Below are positions 10,501-21,251 of a stretch of DNA of 64,000 nt, piece by piece (the stretch's first letter is position 1; each line of letters starts with the position of its first letter). The notes below the pieces were generated by a model. The model did not search any database. It saw only the letters and a program-made list of their open reading frames with translations, and was not told where the DNA came from. Position numbers and translations under genes: made by a program. Location: positions 124,001 through 188,000 of the forward strand of contig NZ_JPKR02000002.1 in the NCBI RefSeq assembly GCF_000757425.2. Direction: 5' to 3'. This stretch comes from Tatumella morbirosei (GTDB lineage: Bacteria; Pseudomonadota; Gammaproteobacteria; Enterobacterales; Enterobacteriaceae).

Positions 10501-11961
10501 GAGCGTGCGCAGGCCAGGGAGAAACTCCGGGAGCATCAGTCGATGCTGACTCAGTATTCCCGTGTGTTGGCTTCGCTCAAAAGCTCGTACGATGCCAAAA
10601 AAGATATGCTTCGCGAATTACATCAGGAGATGCAGGATATCGGTGTGGCTGCAGATACCAGTGCAGAAGAACGCTCCAGATTGCGTCGCGATGAATTATA
10701 CAACCAGTTAAGCCATAACAGAGCTCGCCGTAATCAACTGGAAAAACAGATCACATTCTGTGAGGCCGAAATGGATGCCCTGCAGAAACGCTTGCGTAAA
10801 CTGGAACGGGATTATGCGCAAAACCGTGAGCAGGTGGTCCGGGCCAAGGCTGGCTGGTGTACTGTTATGCGGTTGGTTAAAGACAACGGTATCGAACGCC
10901 GTCTGCATCGTCGTGAACTGGCCTATCTGAGTGGCGATGAGCTGCGCTCCATGTCGGATAAAGCACTTGGTGCATTACGGCTGGCGGTTGCAGATAATGA
11001 ACATCTGCGCGATGTGCTGCGGTTATCTGAAGATCCAAAATATCCGGAACGTAAGATTCGTTTCTTTATTGCGGTCTATCAGCACCTTCGTGAACGTATT
11101 CGCCAGGATATCATCCGTACCGATGATCCGGTTGAGGCGATCGAACAGATGGAAATTGAGCTGAATCGTCTGACAGAAGAGCTGACTGCCCGTGAGCAAA
11201 ATCTGGCAATCAGTTCACGCAGTGCTGCAAATATTATCCGTAAGACCATTCAGCGTGAACAGAATCGTATTCGCCAGCTAAACCAGGGGTTGCAGGCCGT
11301 GAGTTTTGGACAGGTCAACAGTGTTCGACTGAATGTTAATGTCCGTGAAGCCCATTCTGTTTTACTGGAAACCCTGGCCAGTGACCACGAGCAGCACCAG
11401 GACCTGTTTAACAGCCAGCGTCTGACTTTTTCTGAAGCACTGGCGAAACTCTATCAGCGCCTTAACCCGCAGATAGATCTCGGACAGCGTACACCGCAGG
11501 TGATTGGTGAGGAGTTGCTGGATTACCGTAACTATCTGGAAATGGAAGTGGAAGTTAACCGTGGCTCTGATGGCTGGTTACGGGCAGAGAGTGGGGCATT
11601 GTCCACCGGTGAAGCTATTGGTACCGGGATGTCAATTCTGGTGATGGTTGTTCAGAGCTGGGAAGAAGAGTCTCGTCGTTTACGCGGCAAAGATATTTCT
11701 CCCTGCCGGTTACTGTTCCTGGATGAAGCCGCTCGGCTGGATGGTCGTTCTATTGCGACGTTATTTGAGCTTTGCGAACGTCTGGATATGCAACTGGTGA
11801 TTGCGGCTCCGGAAAACATTAGCCCGGAAAAAGGCACCACGTATAAACTGGTGCGTAAAGTCATCAATAATACCGAACATGTTCATGTGGTAGGCTTAAG
11901 GGGATTCGGTCCGGAACCCTCCGCTGCTACGCCTCCGGCCGGTGAAATGACACAGAGTTAA
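7507..11961 (+). CDS. mukB: Chromosome partition protein MukB (SMC-like ATPase)
   Basis: MukB is the SMC-like ATPase of the MukBEF condensin, which organises and segregates the chromosome and interacts with topoisomerase IV. The 1484 residues (1486 in E. coli) show the N-terminal head with Walker A (GGNGAGKST, about residues 34-42), a long coiled coil, a hinge around 640-800, a second coiled coil, and the C-terminal head with the signature ([10 protein letters not shown], about 1366) and Walker B ([12 protein letters not shown], about 1402). Translation is coupled to mukE through ATGA. The MatP gene, whose product displaces MukBEF from the terminus region in E. coli, is in the same window. 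Confidence 0.98.
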   Translation: MIERGKFRSLTLINWNGFFARTFDLDDMVTTLSGGNGAGKSTTMAAFITALIPDLTLLHFRNTTEAGATSGSRDKGLHGKLRAGVCYAVLDVVNSRGQRSVVGVRLQQISGRDKKVDIKAFSVHDLPESIAPTELLTEIVNSRQAKVLPLNDVKERLDAEEGVTFRQYNSVTDYHSMMFEQGIVARRLRTQGDRSKYYRLIEASLYGGISSAITRSLRDYLLPENGGVRKAFQDMEAALRENRMTLEAIRVTQSDRNLFKHLITEATDYVAADYMRHANERRIHLDGALLLRNELFTGRKELASGQYRHVEMARELSEHSAAEGSLESDYQAASDHLNLVQTAVRQQEKIERYESELDELTYRLEEQNEVVAEAEEIFEDNQQRAEAAEIEVDELKSQLADFQQALDVQQTRAIQYQQAIQALQRARELCQIPDLTLDSAEEWQERFSAREEEATSLLLSLEQKLSVAEAAHSQFEQALELVTQISGPVSRHDAWQTGREIVREAATQRHYADQLSSLRLRLAELEQRLREQNEADRLLADFCKSQGQQYDADALEGLHRELEAQIEALSETVANAGEQRLSLRQTLSQIRDKITSLTSKAPHWLAAQEILTQLSEQTGQALTNSQQVTGYMQQLLERERETTVERDAVAAKKREAEQQIERLSQPGGAEDARLNQLAEKFGGVLLSEIYDDVTLDDAPYFSALYGPSRHAIVVPDLSLIQEQLSGLEDCPEDLYLIEGDPQSFDDSVFSVDELEGAVIVKVADRQWRYSRFPKVPLFGRAARENQLELLHNEREKLAETYATLSFDVQKTQRLHQSFSRFIGSHLAIAFEQDPEEQIRQLNSQRIDIERSLSQHENETVQQRQQYEAAKEGVSRLNRLLPRVSLLQDETLADRCEEIREQVEEAQEASRYLHQHGSKITKLETLLPVLQSDPQQHAQLQADYQTAQQKQREYRQQSFALTEVLQRRAHFSYADSGSMLDGNSDLSNKLRKQLEQAEGERAQAREKLREHQSMLTQYSRVLASLKSSYDAKKDMLRELHQEMQDIGVAADTSAEERSRLRRDELYNQLSHNRARRNQLEKQITFCEAEMDALQKRLRKLERDYAQNREQVVRAKAGWCTVMRLVKDNGIERRLHRRELAYLSGDELRSMSDKALGALRLAVADNEHLRDVLRLSEDPKYPERKIRFFIAVYQHLRERIRQDIIRTDDPVEAIEQMEIELNRLTEELTAREQNLAISSRSAANIIRKTIQREQNRIRQLNQGLQAVSFGQVNSVRLNVNVREAHSVLLETLASDHEQHQDLFNSQRLTFSEALAKLYQRLNPQIDLGQRTPQVIGEELLDYRNYLEMEVEVNRGSDGWLRAESGALSTGEAIGTGMSILVMVVQSWEEESRRLRGKDISPCRLLFLDEAARLDGRSIATLFELCERLDMQLVIAAPENISPEKGTTYKLVRKVINNTEHVHVVGLRGFGPEPSAATPPAGEMTQS

Positions 11962-12004
11962 CTGACAGTTTCACAGTTAAGTGAATCCGGAAATTAATTA
12001 ACAT

Positions 12005-12041
12005 AAACGGCATTTGTTTTTCAGCAGATGCCGTTTTATTG
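12005..12041 (+). terminator. Terminator after mukB
   Basis: AAACGGCAT (12005-12013) pairs with ATGCCGTTT (12028-12036), followed by TTATTGTTT. It ends the cmoM-mukFEB operon 43 bases after the mukB stop. Confidence 0.75.
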
Positions 12042-12120
12042 TTTAAACTTAATGTGATAGTGCGAAAATACTAAGACTGGACTACTGTTGTTGCTTACGG
12101 TGAGACATAAGGGGTCAGGG

Positions 12121-13965
12121 ATGTTGAAAAATGGTCATAAATTCAGACCGATAGTATTACTCTGCGGGCTGTCATTAACATTGATGCCAGGTGCTTCGCT
12201 TTGGGCAGCTGAGGGGATGACCGGGACTGAAACTCATCATCAGCCAGCAAATCTTCACACGTCGGCAGAAAGCTTTAGTGCGATCACCGGTTCTCTGCCT
12301 GGTGGGATTCATCCTTACTACTTATCTCAACTGGCAGCGCTGTATCATGCACGGCATCTGCAGCCAATGTGGCAGGATCAGCAGGCCGTTGAAAGATTCC
12401 AGCAGCAGTTGGCGGAAGTTGCACTTTCTGGTGTACAACCGCAGTTCGGGCAATGGATCAGCTGGCTTTCCCGCAGTGATATTACCGGGATGCAAAGAGA
12501 CCTGATTTTATCTGATGCAATGCTCGGTTATTTGCAGTTCGTTGCCGAAGCCCCGATAAAAGGGGAAAGCTGGTTGTATGGCAATACGCCTTATGCGCTG
12601 GCAATGCCGCCATCAGGGCAGATATCGTTATGGCAGAGTGCAGTGAACAGCCACCGTGATGCGGCGTTTGTGAACGGATTAGCTCCACAACACCCACAAT
12701 ATCTGCCAATGCAGGATGCATTAAAAAAATTACTGGCTGATCACGAGGTTTGGCCTCATATGAATGGTCGTGGATCGGTCAGGCCCGGCGACAGTAGCCC
12801 GGAAATCCCGGTCCTGCGCGATATCCTGATCCGTAGTGGTATGCTGAGTGAAAACGCTATACCCTCCGGGAGTACACCTGCGCCCGCCACTCATCCGGTG
12901 GTTATCTCACCTGCCTCCGCCAGTACTTCATCTTTACAATCTGCCCCGGCAGTTCAGCAGAGCAGTTTAGTCACCGACAGCACCAGTGGGACTGCGCCTC
13001 TGGCAGATCAGGGAACCGTACCTGTAACACCGTCTGCTACACCGGTTGATCCACAAACGGTCTACAGTCCGGAACTGGTTGATGCCGTCAAACGGTTTCA
13101 GCAGTGGCAAGGGCTGGCACCGGATGGTGTCATCGGACCACGTACCCGTGAATGGTTAAATGTGACACCGCGCATGCGTGCCGGATTACTGGCCCTGAAT
13201 ATGCAGCGCCTGCGTCTGTTACCTGACGATATGCACAATGGCATTATGGTCAATATCCCCAACTTCTCTATGAGTTTCTATGAGGACGGGAAAACTATTC
13301 TACGTTCCCGGGTGATTGTCGGGCGTCCTGACAGGAAGACTCCTCTGATGCGTAGTGCACTGAATAATGTGGTGCTCAATCCGCCATGGAATGTGCCCAC
13401 CAGTCTGGTGAGGGAAGATATTGTCCCTAAAGCAAAAAGTGATCCTTCTTATCTGGAAAAGCATGGCTTCACACTGTTTTCCGGCTGGAGTGCAGATTCT
13501 GTTGTGGTCAATCCGGAAACGATTAACTGGACAATGGTGAACCCGGCCACTTTCCCGTATCGTATCCGCCAGTCCCCGGGGCCACAAAATGCGTTAGGAC
13601 GGTATAAATTCAATATGCCAAGCTCCGATGCTATCTATCTGCATGACACCCCAAATCACATGTTATTCCAACGGGATATTCGGGCCTTGAGTTCCGGCTG
13701 TGTCAGAATTAACAAGGCTTCGGAACTGGCGGGGCTGCTACTGCAAAATGTCGGCTGGGATGGCAGTCGGATTTCCGGGGCCCTGCAGCAGGGTGATACC
13801 CGTTTTGTGTCTATCCGCCACCGGATACCGGTGAATCTCTACTATCTCACCGCCTGGGTTGCTGATGATGGTAAACCTCAGTTCCGGACCGATATTTATA
13901 ACTATGATAACCTGGCACGTAACGGGCAGAGCAGTGTCGGTAATGCCGGTAAATTTATTCTCTGA
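12121..13965 (+). CDS. ldtD: L,D-transpeptidase LdtD (YcbB)
   Basis: LdtD forms 3-3 (meso-DAP to meso-DAP) peptidoglycan cross-links and can support beta-lactam resistance and repair of envelope damage. ATG 12121 is preferred over TTG 12088: it follows AAGGGGTCAGGG and gives 614 residues (615 in E. coli). A signal peptide (about 1-31, ending SLWA-AEG) precedes a catalytic-domain insert, a Ser/Pro/Thr/Ala-rich linker (about 260-312), a peptidoglycan-binding segment (RFQQWQGLAPDGVIGPRT) and the YkuD domain. The active-site motif HDTP...SSGCVR carries the nucleophilic Cys at about 527. A terminator follows directly. Confidence 0.96.
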   Translation: MLKNGHKFRPIVLLCGLSLTLMPGASLWAAEGMTGTETHHQPANLHTSAESFSAITGSLPGGIHPYYLSQLAALYHARHLQPMWQDQQAVERFQQQLAEVALSGVQPQFGQWISWLSRSDITGMQRDLILSDAMLGYLQFVAEAPIKGESWLYGNTPYALAMPPSGQISLWQSAVNSHRDAAFVNGLAPQHPQYLPMQDALKKLLADHEVWPHMNGRGSVRPGDSSPEIPVLRDILIRSGMLSENAIPSGSTPAPATHPVVISPASASTSSLQSAPAVQQSSLVTDSTSGTAPLADQGTVPVTPSATPVDPQTVYSPELVDAVKRFQQWQGLAPDGVIGPRTREWLNVTPRMRAGLLALNMQRLRLLPDDMHNGIMVNIPNFSMSFYEDGKTILRSRVIVGRPDRKTPLMRSALNNVVLNPPWNVPTSLVREDIVPKAKSDPSYLEKHGFTLFSGWSADSVVVNPETINWTMVNPATFPYRIRQSPGPQNALGRYKFNMPSSDAIYLHDTPNHMLFQRDIRALSSGCVRINKASELAGLLLQNVGWDGSRISGALQQGDTRFVSIRHRIPVNLYYLTAWVADDGKPQFRTDIYNYDNLARNGQSSVGNAGKFIL

Positions 13966-13973
13966 AACCTGAG

Positions 13974-14028
13974 CTGAAACAGCTTCCCCCATACTAAATT
14001 GTGATGATGGTGGCTGTTTCAGTTTTTT
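13974..14028 (+). terminator. Terminator after ldtD
   Basis: CTGAAACAGC (13974-13983) pairs perfectly with GCTGTTTCAG (14013-14022) and is followed by six T. The loop is long (29 bases). Confidence 0.7.
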
Positions 14029-14138
14029 ATTTCAGGGATTACGCATTTATTGCCTGTGAGTGGCTTGACGCATACGAGCCATCTGGTTATGGTTCGTTTG
14101 TCTGTTTTTTGTTCCATTGCCTCAGGTTATAGCTTTTC

Positions 14139-14690
14139 ATGGATAAATTTGATTCCCAGCGCCGCAAACTGCTGCTGTTAGGTGGAGCCTCCGCCGGACT
14201 GGTCCTGTTACCGGGACTGGCAGAAGCTTCCGTATCCTCTTCACGTCCGCGCATTCTGACTCTCAATAACCTTAATACGGGAGAGTCACTGAAAACGGAA
14301 TTTTTCAACGGAACCAGTTACAATAAGAGTGAACTGGTCCGTCTTAACCATTTCTTCCGTGATTATCGCGCGAATCAGGTCCGCTCCATCGATCCGCGGT
14401 TATTTGATCAGCTCTACCGTCTGCAGGTCATGCTGGGCACCCGAAAACCCGTACAGCTTATATCGGGTTATCGGTCACCGGCGACGAATAACCGGTTACG
14501 CGCGCATAGCAGTGGTGTTGCTAAACACAGCTATCACACACTGGGCCAGGCAATGGATTTCCATATTGAAGGTGTCCAACTGTCGAACATCCGGGCTGCA
14601 GCCCTGAAAATGCGTGCCGGCGGGGTGGGTTATTACCCTAAAAGTGATTTTGTGCATATTGATACCGGACCGGTACGCCACTGGTCATAA
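14139..14690 (+). CDS. mepK: Murein DD-endopeptidase MepK (YcbK)
   Basis: MepK is a periplasmic zinc endopeptidase of the M15A/DUF882 type that cuts peptidoglycan cross-links, in E. coli with preference for 3-3 bonds of the kind made by LdtD, the gene just upstream. The 183-residue protein begins with a twin-arginine-like segment (QRRKLLLLGGASAG) and a hydrophobic stretch ending at about residue 30. The putative zinc ligands are His (YHT, about 133), Asp (AMDFH, about 140) and His (FVHIDTG, 173). ldtD and mepK thus encode a maker and a cutter of the same cross-link side by side. Confidence 0.95.
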   Translation: MDKFDSQRRKLLLLGGASAGLVLLPGLAEASVSSSRPRILTLNNLNTGESLKTEFFNGTSYNKSELVRLNHFFRDYRANQVRSIDPRLFDQLYRLQVMLGTRKPVQLISGYRSPATNNRLRAHSSGVAKHSYHTLGQAMDFHIEGVQLSNIRAAALKMRAGGVGYYPKSDFVHIDTGPVRHWS

Positions 14691-14717
14691 TATTATGTTT
14701 TATTTGAGGTTTATTCT

Positions 14718-15356
14718 TTGAGTCAATTGCACTATCAGCTTGTTACCGTGACTGCATTTTCCCAGAATTGTTCGGTTATCTGGTGTGATGAAACGGGAAA
14801 GTCTGCAGTGGTGGACCCCGGAGGGAACGCGGAGGTTATTGTTCAGGCGCTGACGACTTTACAGCAAAAGCCTGAAAAAATTCTTCTTACCCACGGGCAT
14901 CTTGATCATGTCGGTGCTGCAGCTGAGCTGGCCGGTTATTATCAGATTCCGGTGATTGGGCCACATATTCGCGATAAGTTTTTGCTGGATTCATTACCGG
15001 CACAAAGCCAGATGTTCGGTTTCCCCTACTGTGAACCTTTAGTACCCGATCAGTGGCTGACACCCGGAGAAACGGTTGCCGTGGGTAACCATACATTGGA
15101 AGTTTTCCATTGTCCGGGACATACCCCGGGGCATATTGTGTTTTTTGACCGTCAGGCCAGGCTACTGATTTCCGGAGATGTTCTCTTCAGAGGAGGGGTC
15201 GGGCGTTCAGATTTCCCACAGGGAGATCATCAGCAACTGATGGAGTCGATTGTCACAACGCTGCTACCTTTAGGGGATGATGTCACTTTCATTCCCGGTC
15301 ACGGGCCGCTTTCTACCCTCGGAAGGGAGCGTAATTCGAATCCTTTTCTCACCTGA
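14718..15356 (+). CDS. gloC: Hydroxyacylglutathione hydrolase GloC (YcbL, type II glyoxalase)
   Basis: GloC hydrolyses S-lactoylglutathione to D-lactate and glutathione, the second step of methylglyoxal removal. The 212-residue metallo-beta-lactamase fold carries THGHLDH (about residues 57-63), HCPGHTPGH, the bridging Asp in LISGDVLF, and the last His in FIPGHGP. The start is TTG at 14718, preceded by TGAGGT with seven bases of spacing, and this gives the expected N-terminus ([13 protein letters not shown]). It lies 27 bases after mepK and ends at a terminator shared with aspC. mgsA, encoding the source of methylglyoxal, is also in this window. Confidence 0.95.
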   Translation: MSQLHYQLVTVTAFSQNCSVIWCDETGKSAVVDPGGNAEVIVQALTTLQQKPEKILLTHGHLDHVGAAAELAGYYQIPVIGPHIRDKFLLDSLPAQSQMFGFPYCEPLVPDQWLTPGETVAVGNHTLEVFHCPGHTPGHIVFFDRQARLLISGDVLFRGGVGRSDFPQGDHQQLMESIVTTLLPLGDDVTFIPGHGPLSTLGRERNSNPFLT

Positions 15357-15363
15357 GTCGTGC

Positions 15364-15396
15364 AAAAAAAAGCCATCCCGGAGGATGGCTTTTTTA
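15364..15396. terminator. Bidirectional terminator between gloC and aspC
   Basis: An A-run, GCCATCC, a CGGA loop, GGATGGC and a T-run form a hairpin with U-tails on both strands. It serves the convergent genes gloC and aspC. Confidence 0.88.
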
Positions 15397-15410
15397 ATCG
15401 TGCAGAAAAA

Positions 15411-16601
15411 TCACAGTACTGCAATAATCGACTCGCACAGCGTTGACATATTATCCGGGGTCATTCCGGCAATGTTGATTCGGCCTGAATCCACAGCATA
15501 AATGCCAAATTCACTCCGCAGGCGGTGTACCTGAGCAGTTGTCAGCCCGCTATAAGAAAACATTCCGTTCTGCTTATTGATAAAGGTGAAATCCTGTTTT
15601 GCCCCTTTGTCGGTCAGCGTATTCACAAACAACTGACGCATTCTCTGAATCCTCTGACGCATATCTGATAACTCCTGTTCCCAGACAGAGCGCAAATTAT
15701 CATCACTAAGAATGGTCGCCACAATGGCCGCACCGTGTGATGGTGGATTAGAGTAATTTGCGCGGATCGCGAATTTAATCTGGCTGAAAGCAGCGTTCGC
15801 CGCAGTATCATTTTCTGCAATCAGTGTGACAGCACCAACACGTTCATTGTACAGACCGAAGTTTTTGGAATAAGAACTACAGATCAGCATCTCTTTATGT
15901 TTTTCTGCAAACAGACGCAGACCCGCGGCATCTTCGTCAAGCCCGTTACCAAATCCCTGATAGGCGAAATCGAACAGAGGTAACCATCCACGCGACAGAG
16001 AAAGTTCAGCCAGTTGTTGCCACTGCTCTGGTGTCGGGTCGATTCCGGTCGGGTTATGGCAGCAGCCGTGGAACAGAACGACATCACCAGCAGCTACCTG
16101 CTGTAAGGACTGCAACATGGCCGGAAAGTCCAGCTGATGATTTTCAGCATCGTAGTACCGGTAGGTACAGACTTCCAGACCACTGGCAGTGAAAATACTT
16201 TTATGGTTAGGCCAGCTTGGATCACTGACCCATACTCGTTTTACAGCGGTCTGCTGCACCAGAAAGTCGGCAGCTACTCTTAACGCGCCGGTACCACCGG
16301 GGGTCTGAGCTGTACGTACTCTTCCGGAGGCGAGCAGCGGATTTTCTTTACCTAACAATAATTCCTGTGTGACGCGGGCGAAAACCGGATAACCATCAAT
16401 ACTCAGATAATTTTTGGTGGTTTCGGTTTCAAGCAAATATTGTTCAGCTTTTTTCACACTGGTCAGTACTGCGGTTTTTGCTGTTTCATCTTTATAAACG
16501 CCAATGCCGAGATTAATTTTATTCGGACGGTCATCGGCACGAAACAGATCAGCCAGGCCTAAAATAGGATCAGCAGGTGCAGCAGAAATTAATTCAAACA
16601 T
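15411..16601 (-). CDS. aspC: Aspartate aminotransferase AspC
   Basis: AspC transfers the amino group between glutamate and oxaloacetate, making aspartate and 2-oxoglutarate, with some activity on aromatic amino acids. The length of 396 residues equals E. coli AspC. The pyridoxal phosphate lysine is in [15 protein letters not shown] (about residue 246), and the substrate arginine is in the C-terminal SGRINIAG segment. Conserved N-terminal residues ([16 protein letters not shown]) support the start. It is convergent with gloC and upstream of the porin gene in the same orientation. Confidence 0.97.
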   Translation of the reverse strand: MFELISAAPADPILGLADLFRADDRPNKINLGIGVYKDETAKTAVLTSVKKAEQYLLETETTKNYLSIDGYPVFARVTQELLLGKENPLLASGRVRTAQTPGGTGALRVAADFLVQQTAVKRVWVSDPSWPNHKSIFTASGLEVCTYRYYDAENHQLDFPAMLQSLQQVAAGDVVLFHGCCHNPTGIDPTPEQWQQLAELSLSRGWLPLFDFAYQGFGNGLDEDAAGLRLFAEKHKEMLICSSYSKNFGLYNERVGAVTLIAENDTAANAAFSQIKFAIRANYSNPPSHGAAIVATILSDDNLRSVWEQELSDMRQRIQRMRQLFVNTLTDKGAKQDFTFINKQNGMFSYSGLTTAQVHRLRSEFGIYAVDSGRINIAGMTPDNMSTLCESIIAVL

Positions 16602-16797
16602 GAGTGAGACCCGATAATGAGTAGAGAAACGGTTAGCAATAGTTCAAGGGTATCCTGAGCTCAGCCAATTGCCAACAGCTGCAGGACAATTTTATCTGCC
16701 GGGGATCATTATTTTTGCAAATAGTGTTGGGGTTTACACTGAATGCAGAAATGTCCTGCTCTGTGTACAAATATCAGTGTAGCGGTCAGTTACAGGC

Positions 16798-16823
16798 AAA
16801 AAAAAGGGGCCGTAAACGGCCCC
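16798..16823 (-). terminator. Terminator of the ompF-type porin gene
   Basis: GGGGCCG and CGGCCCC (16806-16823) form a strong hairpin about an AAA or TTT loop, with a run of A on the plus strand before it giving a U-tail on the minus strand. A second small palindrome (TTTCCGAAACGGAAA, 16832-16846) lies between it and the stop codon. Confidence 0.85.
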
Positions 16824-16847
16824 GCAGATAATTTCCGAAACGGAAAC

Positions 16848-17936
16848 TTAGAACTGGTAAACCAGGCCTACAGCAACAGTATCGTCGCTGGCAATACCCA
16901 GTTTGTTGTCTTTATCCAGTTGGTTGATTTTGTAATCAACATAGGTAGACATGTTTTTGTTGAAGTAGTAGGTGGCTGCAACGTCAACATATTTAACGAT
17001 ATCTACGTCACCCACTCCGTTTTCAACATTTTTAGCTTTAGTCTGTACGTAGCCCAGGGATGGACGCAGACCGAAGTCGAACTGGTACTGTGCTACCAGC
17101 TCGATGTCCTGAGTTTTGTTAGCAAAACCAGTAACATCGCCACCGTTGTAGGTACCTGAGATTGGGGATGCGTTCTGGCCTTCAGCATAGGTTGCTGCCA
17201 GGTAAACATTGTTCGCATCATATTTCAGGCCGGCAGCCCAAACCTGTGCACGGTCACCTTTACCATAGGTCGCTGCTTTTTGTTTTGAGGTACGGTCCTG
17301 AGAAGCAAATGAACCGGTCACACCCACACCGATTGGTGAGGTATAGCTGGTAGAAATACCGTAGCCATCGCCGTTAGATTTCTGGAAGTTAGACTCATCA
17401 CGGTCATTTTTGCCCTGGTACTGAACGGCGAAGTTCCATCCATCAACCAGACCAAAGAAGTTGGTGTTACGGTAGGTTGCCACACCGGTAGTACGACCAG
17501 TCATGGTATCGGATACCGCATAGTCATCACCAAATTCTGGGATCATATCGGTCCAGCCCAGAACGTCATAGGTGATACCGTAGTTACGACCGTAGTCGAT
17601 TGAACCGTACTGACCAGCTTTCAGACCCGCGAAGCCCAGACGGGTTTTGTTACCGTCTTGTGCGTCAGAACCTTCGGTATTGTTCGCCTGAACGTTATAT
17701 TCCCATTGGCCGTAACCGGTCAGCCAGTCGTTAATCTGGGTTTCACCTTTGAAACCAAAACGGATGTAAGACTGGTCGCCATCGCTGTCGCTATCTTTTG
17801 AGAAATAGTGCAGGCCGTCGACTTTACCGTACAGATCCAGCTTGTTACCGTCTTTATTATAGATTTCTGCAGCATTTGCTGCGCCAGCGACGAGTAACGC
17901 CGGGATCACGACTGCCAGGATGTTGCGCTTCATCAT
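16848..17936 (-). CDS. ompF: OmpF-type trimeric outer-membrane porin
   Basis: This is a general diffusion porin of the OmpF/OmpC/PhoE family, forming 16-stranded barrels in trimers in the outer membrane for passage of small hydrophilic solutes. The 362-residue precursor has a signal peptide ending [13 protein letters not shown]. The constriction loop reads [10 protein letters not shown], where E. coli OmpF has PEFGGD. The C-terminal VAVGLVYQF ends in the Phe needed for Bam-dependent assembly. The position between aspC and asnS is that of E. coli ompF, which favours this name over ompC. Osmoregulation by OmpR is expected. Confidence 0.93.
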   Translation of the reverse strand: MMKRNILAVVIPALLVAGAANAAEIYNKDGNKLDLYGKVDGLHYFSKDSDSDGDQSYIRFGFKGETQINDWLTGYGQWEYNVQANNTEGSDAQDGNKTRLGFAGLKAGQYGSIDYGRNYGITYDVLGWTDMIPEFGDDYAVSDTMTGRTTGVATYRNTNFFGLVDGWNFAVQYQGKNDRDESNFQKSNGDGYGISTSYTSPIGVGVTGSFASQDRTSKQKAATYGKGDRAQVWAAGLKYDANNVYLAATYAEGQNASPISGTYNGGDVTGFANKTQDIELVAQYQFDFGLRPSLGYVQTKAKNVENGVGDVDIVKYVDVAATYYFNKNMSTYVDYKINQLDKDNKLGIASDDTVAVGLVYQF

Positions 17937-17938
17937 TT

Positions 17939-18140
17939 ATTACCCTCATTGGAGTTTATTGTAGACTACTGCCACTACCGTCAATAATTCTTTACGAGAA
18001 CCGATTGCGAAGTTTCGTGTCTTTCTGTGTCAAAGGCATCTTTCCATTCATACGATGCCATTTCTAGCCCGAATATGCTACAAAAGTAGTATTACAGTTT
18101 CATTGTGCAAAAATGTATTACCAGATGTAAATACTACGGA
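17939..18140 (-). promoter_or_regulatory. Porin leader and probable OmpR-regulated promoter region
   Basis: The minus strand just upstream of the porin ATG carries ATGAGGGTAATAAATG as ribosome-binding region. Around 17965-17995 a stretch reading ATTATTGACGGTAGTGGCAG resembles the E. coli ompF leader segment targeted by the antisense RNA MicF. Farther upstream (about 18080-18130) AT-rich elements with TTTACA-like and TAATAC-like repeats could be OmpR boxes. Box positions are inferred by resemblance only. Confidence 0.45.
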
Positions 18141-18172
18141 ACTTTGTGAGATGAATCAATATTTCAGAAAAC

Positions 18173-18196
18173 AAAAAAGCCGGACGATGCCGGCTT
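18173..18196 (-). terminator. Terminator of asnS
   Basis: AAGCCGG (18177-18183) pairs with CCGGCTT (18190-18196). The A-run on the plus strand before it is the U-tail on the minus strand. It lies 37 bases beyond the asnS stop. Confidence 0.82.
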
Positions 18197-18233
18197 AATT
18201 ATCTATATGAATTTGTTATGCTTTAATTTCGAA

Positions 18234-19634
18234 TTAGAAATTAGCATTCCTTGGGGTGCGTGGGAATGGGATAACGTCTCTTACATTCTGTACGCCAGTG
18301 ACATAGGCGATTAAACGTTCGAAACCCAGTCCAAAACCGGAGTGAGGTACTGTGCCGTAACGACGCAGGTCGCGGTACCACCAGTAATCTTCTTTATTCA
18401 GACCCATATCCGCCAGACGCGCATCAAACACATCCAGGCGTTCTTCACGCTGTGAACCACCGATGATCTCACCAATACCGGGTGCCAGTACGTCCATGGC
18501 GGCCACGGTTTTGCCGTCATCATTAAGGCGCATATAGAAGGCTTTAATATCTTTTGGATAATTTTTCACCACCACCGGAGCCTTGAAATGTTTTTCCGCC
18601 AGGAAACGTTCATGTTCAGAGGAGAGATCAATACCCCAGGAGACCGGGTTTTCGAAGGTGTGGCCGCTGTTTAACAGGATTTCAATCGCATCGGTGTAAT
18701 CGACCTGGGCAAAATCGGCATCAATAAAGGTCTCCAGACGAGTGATGGCTTCCTTATCTACGCGCTCAGCGAAGAACGCCATATCATCAGGACGTTCCGC
18801 CAACACAGCTTTAAATGCATACTTCAGCATAGCTTCTGCCAACGCTGCGGCATCGTTCAGATCAGCAAAAGCGATTTCCGGCTCAATCATCCAGAACTCC
18901 GCCAGATGGCGACTGGTGTTTGAGTTTTCCGCACGGAAAGTCGGTCCAAATGTGTAAATTTTAGACAGGGCACTGGCATAAGTTTCGCCATTCAACTGCC
19001 CGGAAACGGTCAGGAATGACTCCTGACCAAAGAAATCCTCACTGAAATCAACCTTTCCTTGTTCGGTACGTGGCAGATTTTCCATATCAAGCGTCGATAC
19101 GCGGAATAACTCGCCGGCACCTTCTGTATCAGAGGCAGTAATTAACGGGGTAGATACCCAAAAATAACCATTTTCATGAAAGAAACGGTGAATCGCCTGA
19201 GCAAGAGTATGACGAACACGGGCAACCGCACCAATCAGGTTAGTTCTCGGACGCAGGTGAGCCACTTCACGCAGATATTCGATGCTGTGACGTTTGGCCG
19301 CCATTGGATAGCTGTCAGGATCTTCCACCCAGCCAGTGACTTCTACTTTAGTCGCGGCAATCTCATAGGCCTGGCCCTGGCCTGGCGATTCGACCACTTT
19401 ACCGGTGACAATGACGGAGCAGCCGGTGGTCAGGTGTAATACTTCATCCTGATAATTATTAAGAGAATTATTCACAACTGCCTGAACAGGATTAAAGCAG
19501 GAACCGTCATAAATGGCGATAAAAGAAAGACCGGCTTTGGAATCTCTACGGGTACGGACCCAGCCGCGTACTGTGACTTCACTGTCAACAGCAACCCGGC
19601 CTTGCAGTACGTCCACTACAGGCACTACGCTCAT
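18234..19634 (-). CDS. asnS: Asparaginyl-tRNA synthetase AsnS
   Basis: AsnS charges tRNA-Asn with asparagine; it is a dimeric class IIb synthetase. The frame is open from 19652, but ATG 19634 is chosen because the encoded [16 protein letters not shown] matches the E. coli N-terminus as recalled and GAGAG precedes it; this gives 466 residues, the E. coli length. An N-terminal OB-fold anticodon-binding domain (about 15-110) is followed by the catalytic domain with motif 2 ([16 protein letters not shown]) and motif 3 ([15 protein letters not shown]). It is followed by its own terminator and then the porin gene. Confidence 0.98.
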   Translation of the reverse strand: MSVVPVVDVLQGRVAVDSEVTVRGWVRTRRDSKAGLSFIAIYDGSCFNPVQAVVNNSLNNYQDEVLHLTTGCSVIVTGKVVESPGQGQAYEIAATKVEVTGWVEDPDSYPMAAKRHSIEYLREVAHLRPRTNLIGAVARVRHTLAQAIHRFFHENGYFWVSTPLITASDTEGAGELFRVSTLDMENLPRTEQGKVDFSEDFFGQESFLTVSGQLNGETYASALSKIYTFGPTFRAENSNTSRHLAEFWMIEPEIAFADLNDAAALAEAMLKYAFKAVLAERPDDMAFFAERVDKEAITRLETFIDADFAQVDYTDAIEILLNSGHTFENPVSWGIDLSSEHERFLAEKHFKAPVVVKNYPKDIKAFYMRLNDDGKTVAAMDVLAPGIGEIIGGSQREERLDVFDARLADMGLNKEDYWWYRDLRRYGTVPHSGFGLGFERLIAYVTGVQNVRDVIPFPRTPRNANF

Positions 19635-19753
19635 AATTATCTCTCTATTCAATAATGTTTATAAATGCCCCATCAGGGGATGGCAGATATGTTACTTGCG
19701 AGTTTTCAGGAAACAAGAAAAATTACGCGAAGCGGAGTGATTTAGTGATACAG

Positions 19754-19777
19754 GCGGAGAGAACAGGGTCTCTCCGC
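19754..19777 (-). terminator. GC-rich hairpin downstream of pncB
   Basis: GCGGAGAGA (19754-19762) pairs perfectly with TCTCTCCGC (19769-19777), six bases beyond the pncB stop on the minus strand. No U-tract follows, so it may stabilise the 3' end or act with Rho rather than terminate alone. Confidence 0.5.
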
Positions 19778-19782
19778 AGATT

Positions 19783-20988
19783 TTAGCTGGCGCGTTTGAC
19801 CGGCGGCAGGTCAAACGCTTTTTGCAGGGCGCGGACGAATGACTGGTCGTGGCAGATCATTTTACCGGGACTGTCGGATAATTTAGCCACCGGTTTGCCA
19901 TTACAACTGACCAGCTTTATCACAATATTCAGGGGCTGTACTCCGGGAATGTCACAGGTCAGACGGGTGCCGACACCGAAGATCACATTGATCCGGCTGT
20001 CAAAATGACGATACAGCTCCAGAGCTTTACTCAATGTCAGGTTATCGGAAAACACCAGTGTTTTAGTCTGAGGATCAATTCCTAGCTGACGATAGTGGGA
20101 GATGACTTTCTCACCCCATTCGCGAGGTTCACCTGAATCGTGCCTCAGTCCCTGATAACGGCTGGCAAAGCTAAAGTCGAAATCGCGAAGGAAAACATCG
20201 GTGCTGATGCAATCAGTCAGTGCAATGCCCAGCTTATCATTATATTCATCCAGCCAAACCTGTAAGGCGGCCCGTTGACTGTTTGCCAGGTCCGGGCTGA
20301 TTTGCTGATGGGCCTGGAACCACTCATGAGCCTGGGTTCCGACCGGAGTGATGTTCAGCCGTCTTGCCAGATCATAATTACTGGTGCCGGTTAGCCAACT
20401 GACATCCTGTTTCAGCGTTTCAACAATGGCCTGCTGAACCTGACGTGAATAGCGGCGGCGGGTACCAAAATCCATTAACCGGAACCGGCTGAGGTCCAGG
20501 TCAGCAGAGGACTGTCTAAAGTCTGACAGTTTGGTTTGCAGGTAATCAATCGCCTGGGTCACACCGACTTCAGGAGTACGATCCCGGTGCACCAGTTCAC
20601 TGATCATTGCCAGCAACGGGACTTCCCACAGAATAACCTCTACCCACAGGCCACTAATGGTAATAACCAGTTTGCCTCGTTGATCACTCACCGTCACCTG
20701 TTGCGGATTAAAACGGAAGGTCTTCAGCCACTGCAGGTAATCAGTGCTAAAGAAAGGAAGACGGCTAAGATAATCATATTCTTCACTGGTGAGTGCCAGA
20801 GACTGCATTAACTGAATCTGCTGGCGAATCTCATCAGCATACCGGCCAGGCAGGTCCTCTCCGCGACAGCGAAATTCCGCAGTCACTGAGACATCACGAT
20901 AGCGGTGATAGACCGCCTGCTGCATATGGAGCTTATAAGCGTCGGTATCCAGCAATGAAGACAGTATCGGGGAAGCAAGTTGTTTCAT
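19783..20988 (-). CDS. pncB: Nicotinate phosphoribosyltransferase PncB
   Basis: PncB joins nicotinate and PRPP to make nicotinate mononucleotide in the NAD salvage pathway, with ATP hydrolysis through a phosphohistidine. The [13 protein letters not shown] segment holds the histidine that is phosphorylated in the family (about residue 219). ATG 20988 ([20 protein letters not shown]) is preferred over 21003, since it matches the family N-terminus and leaves TAGGA at reasonable spacing; this gives 401 residues (400 in E. coli). It is divergent from pepN across 263 bases. Confidence 0.96.
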   Translation of the reverse strand: MKQLASPILSSLLDTDAYKLHMQQAVYHRYRDVSVTAEFRCRGEDLPGRYADEIRQQIQLMQSLALTSEEYDYLSRLPFFSTDYLQWLKTFRFNPQQVTVSDQRGKLVITISGLWVEVILWEVPLLAMISELVHRDRTPEVGVTQAIDYLQTKLSDFRQSSADLDLSRFRLMDFGTRRRYSRQVQQAIVETLKQDVSWLTGTSNYDLARRLNITPVGTQAHEWFQAHQQISPDLANSQRAALQVWLDEYNDKLGIALTDCISTDVFLRDFDFSFASRYQGLRHDSGEPREWGEKVISHYRQLGIDPQTKTLVFSDNLTLSKALELYRHFDSRINVIFGVGTRLTCDIPGVQPLNIVIKLVSCNGKPVAKLSDSPGKMICHDQSFVRALQKAFDLPPVKRAS

Positions 20989-21251
20989 GTCGCGTATCTG
21001 CATCCTATTCCGCGGCGCCGGGCCTGGTCAGGTAAAAGTTAAGAATATTAAACAACAGTTGCAGTATAACCTGATCTTATGAAAAGTGAATCGAATCACA
21101 ACACACTTTATGCTTTCGGGTCGAGGTTAAATCGTGCTTGATGTTAAAAAGATGTAGATAATTAGTCCGCTTATGCTTTCCGTCTGGAAACATAACCCGA
21201 GGAGGCTTAAACTCAGTCACTGAAACTATTTTCTAAGGCTGAGAAGGAATT

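Noticed and set aside
16743-17159. 138-codon plus-strand ORF
   Set aside because: It covers the porin terminator and 3' end in antisense; shadow.
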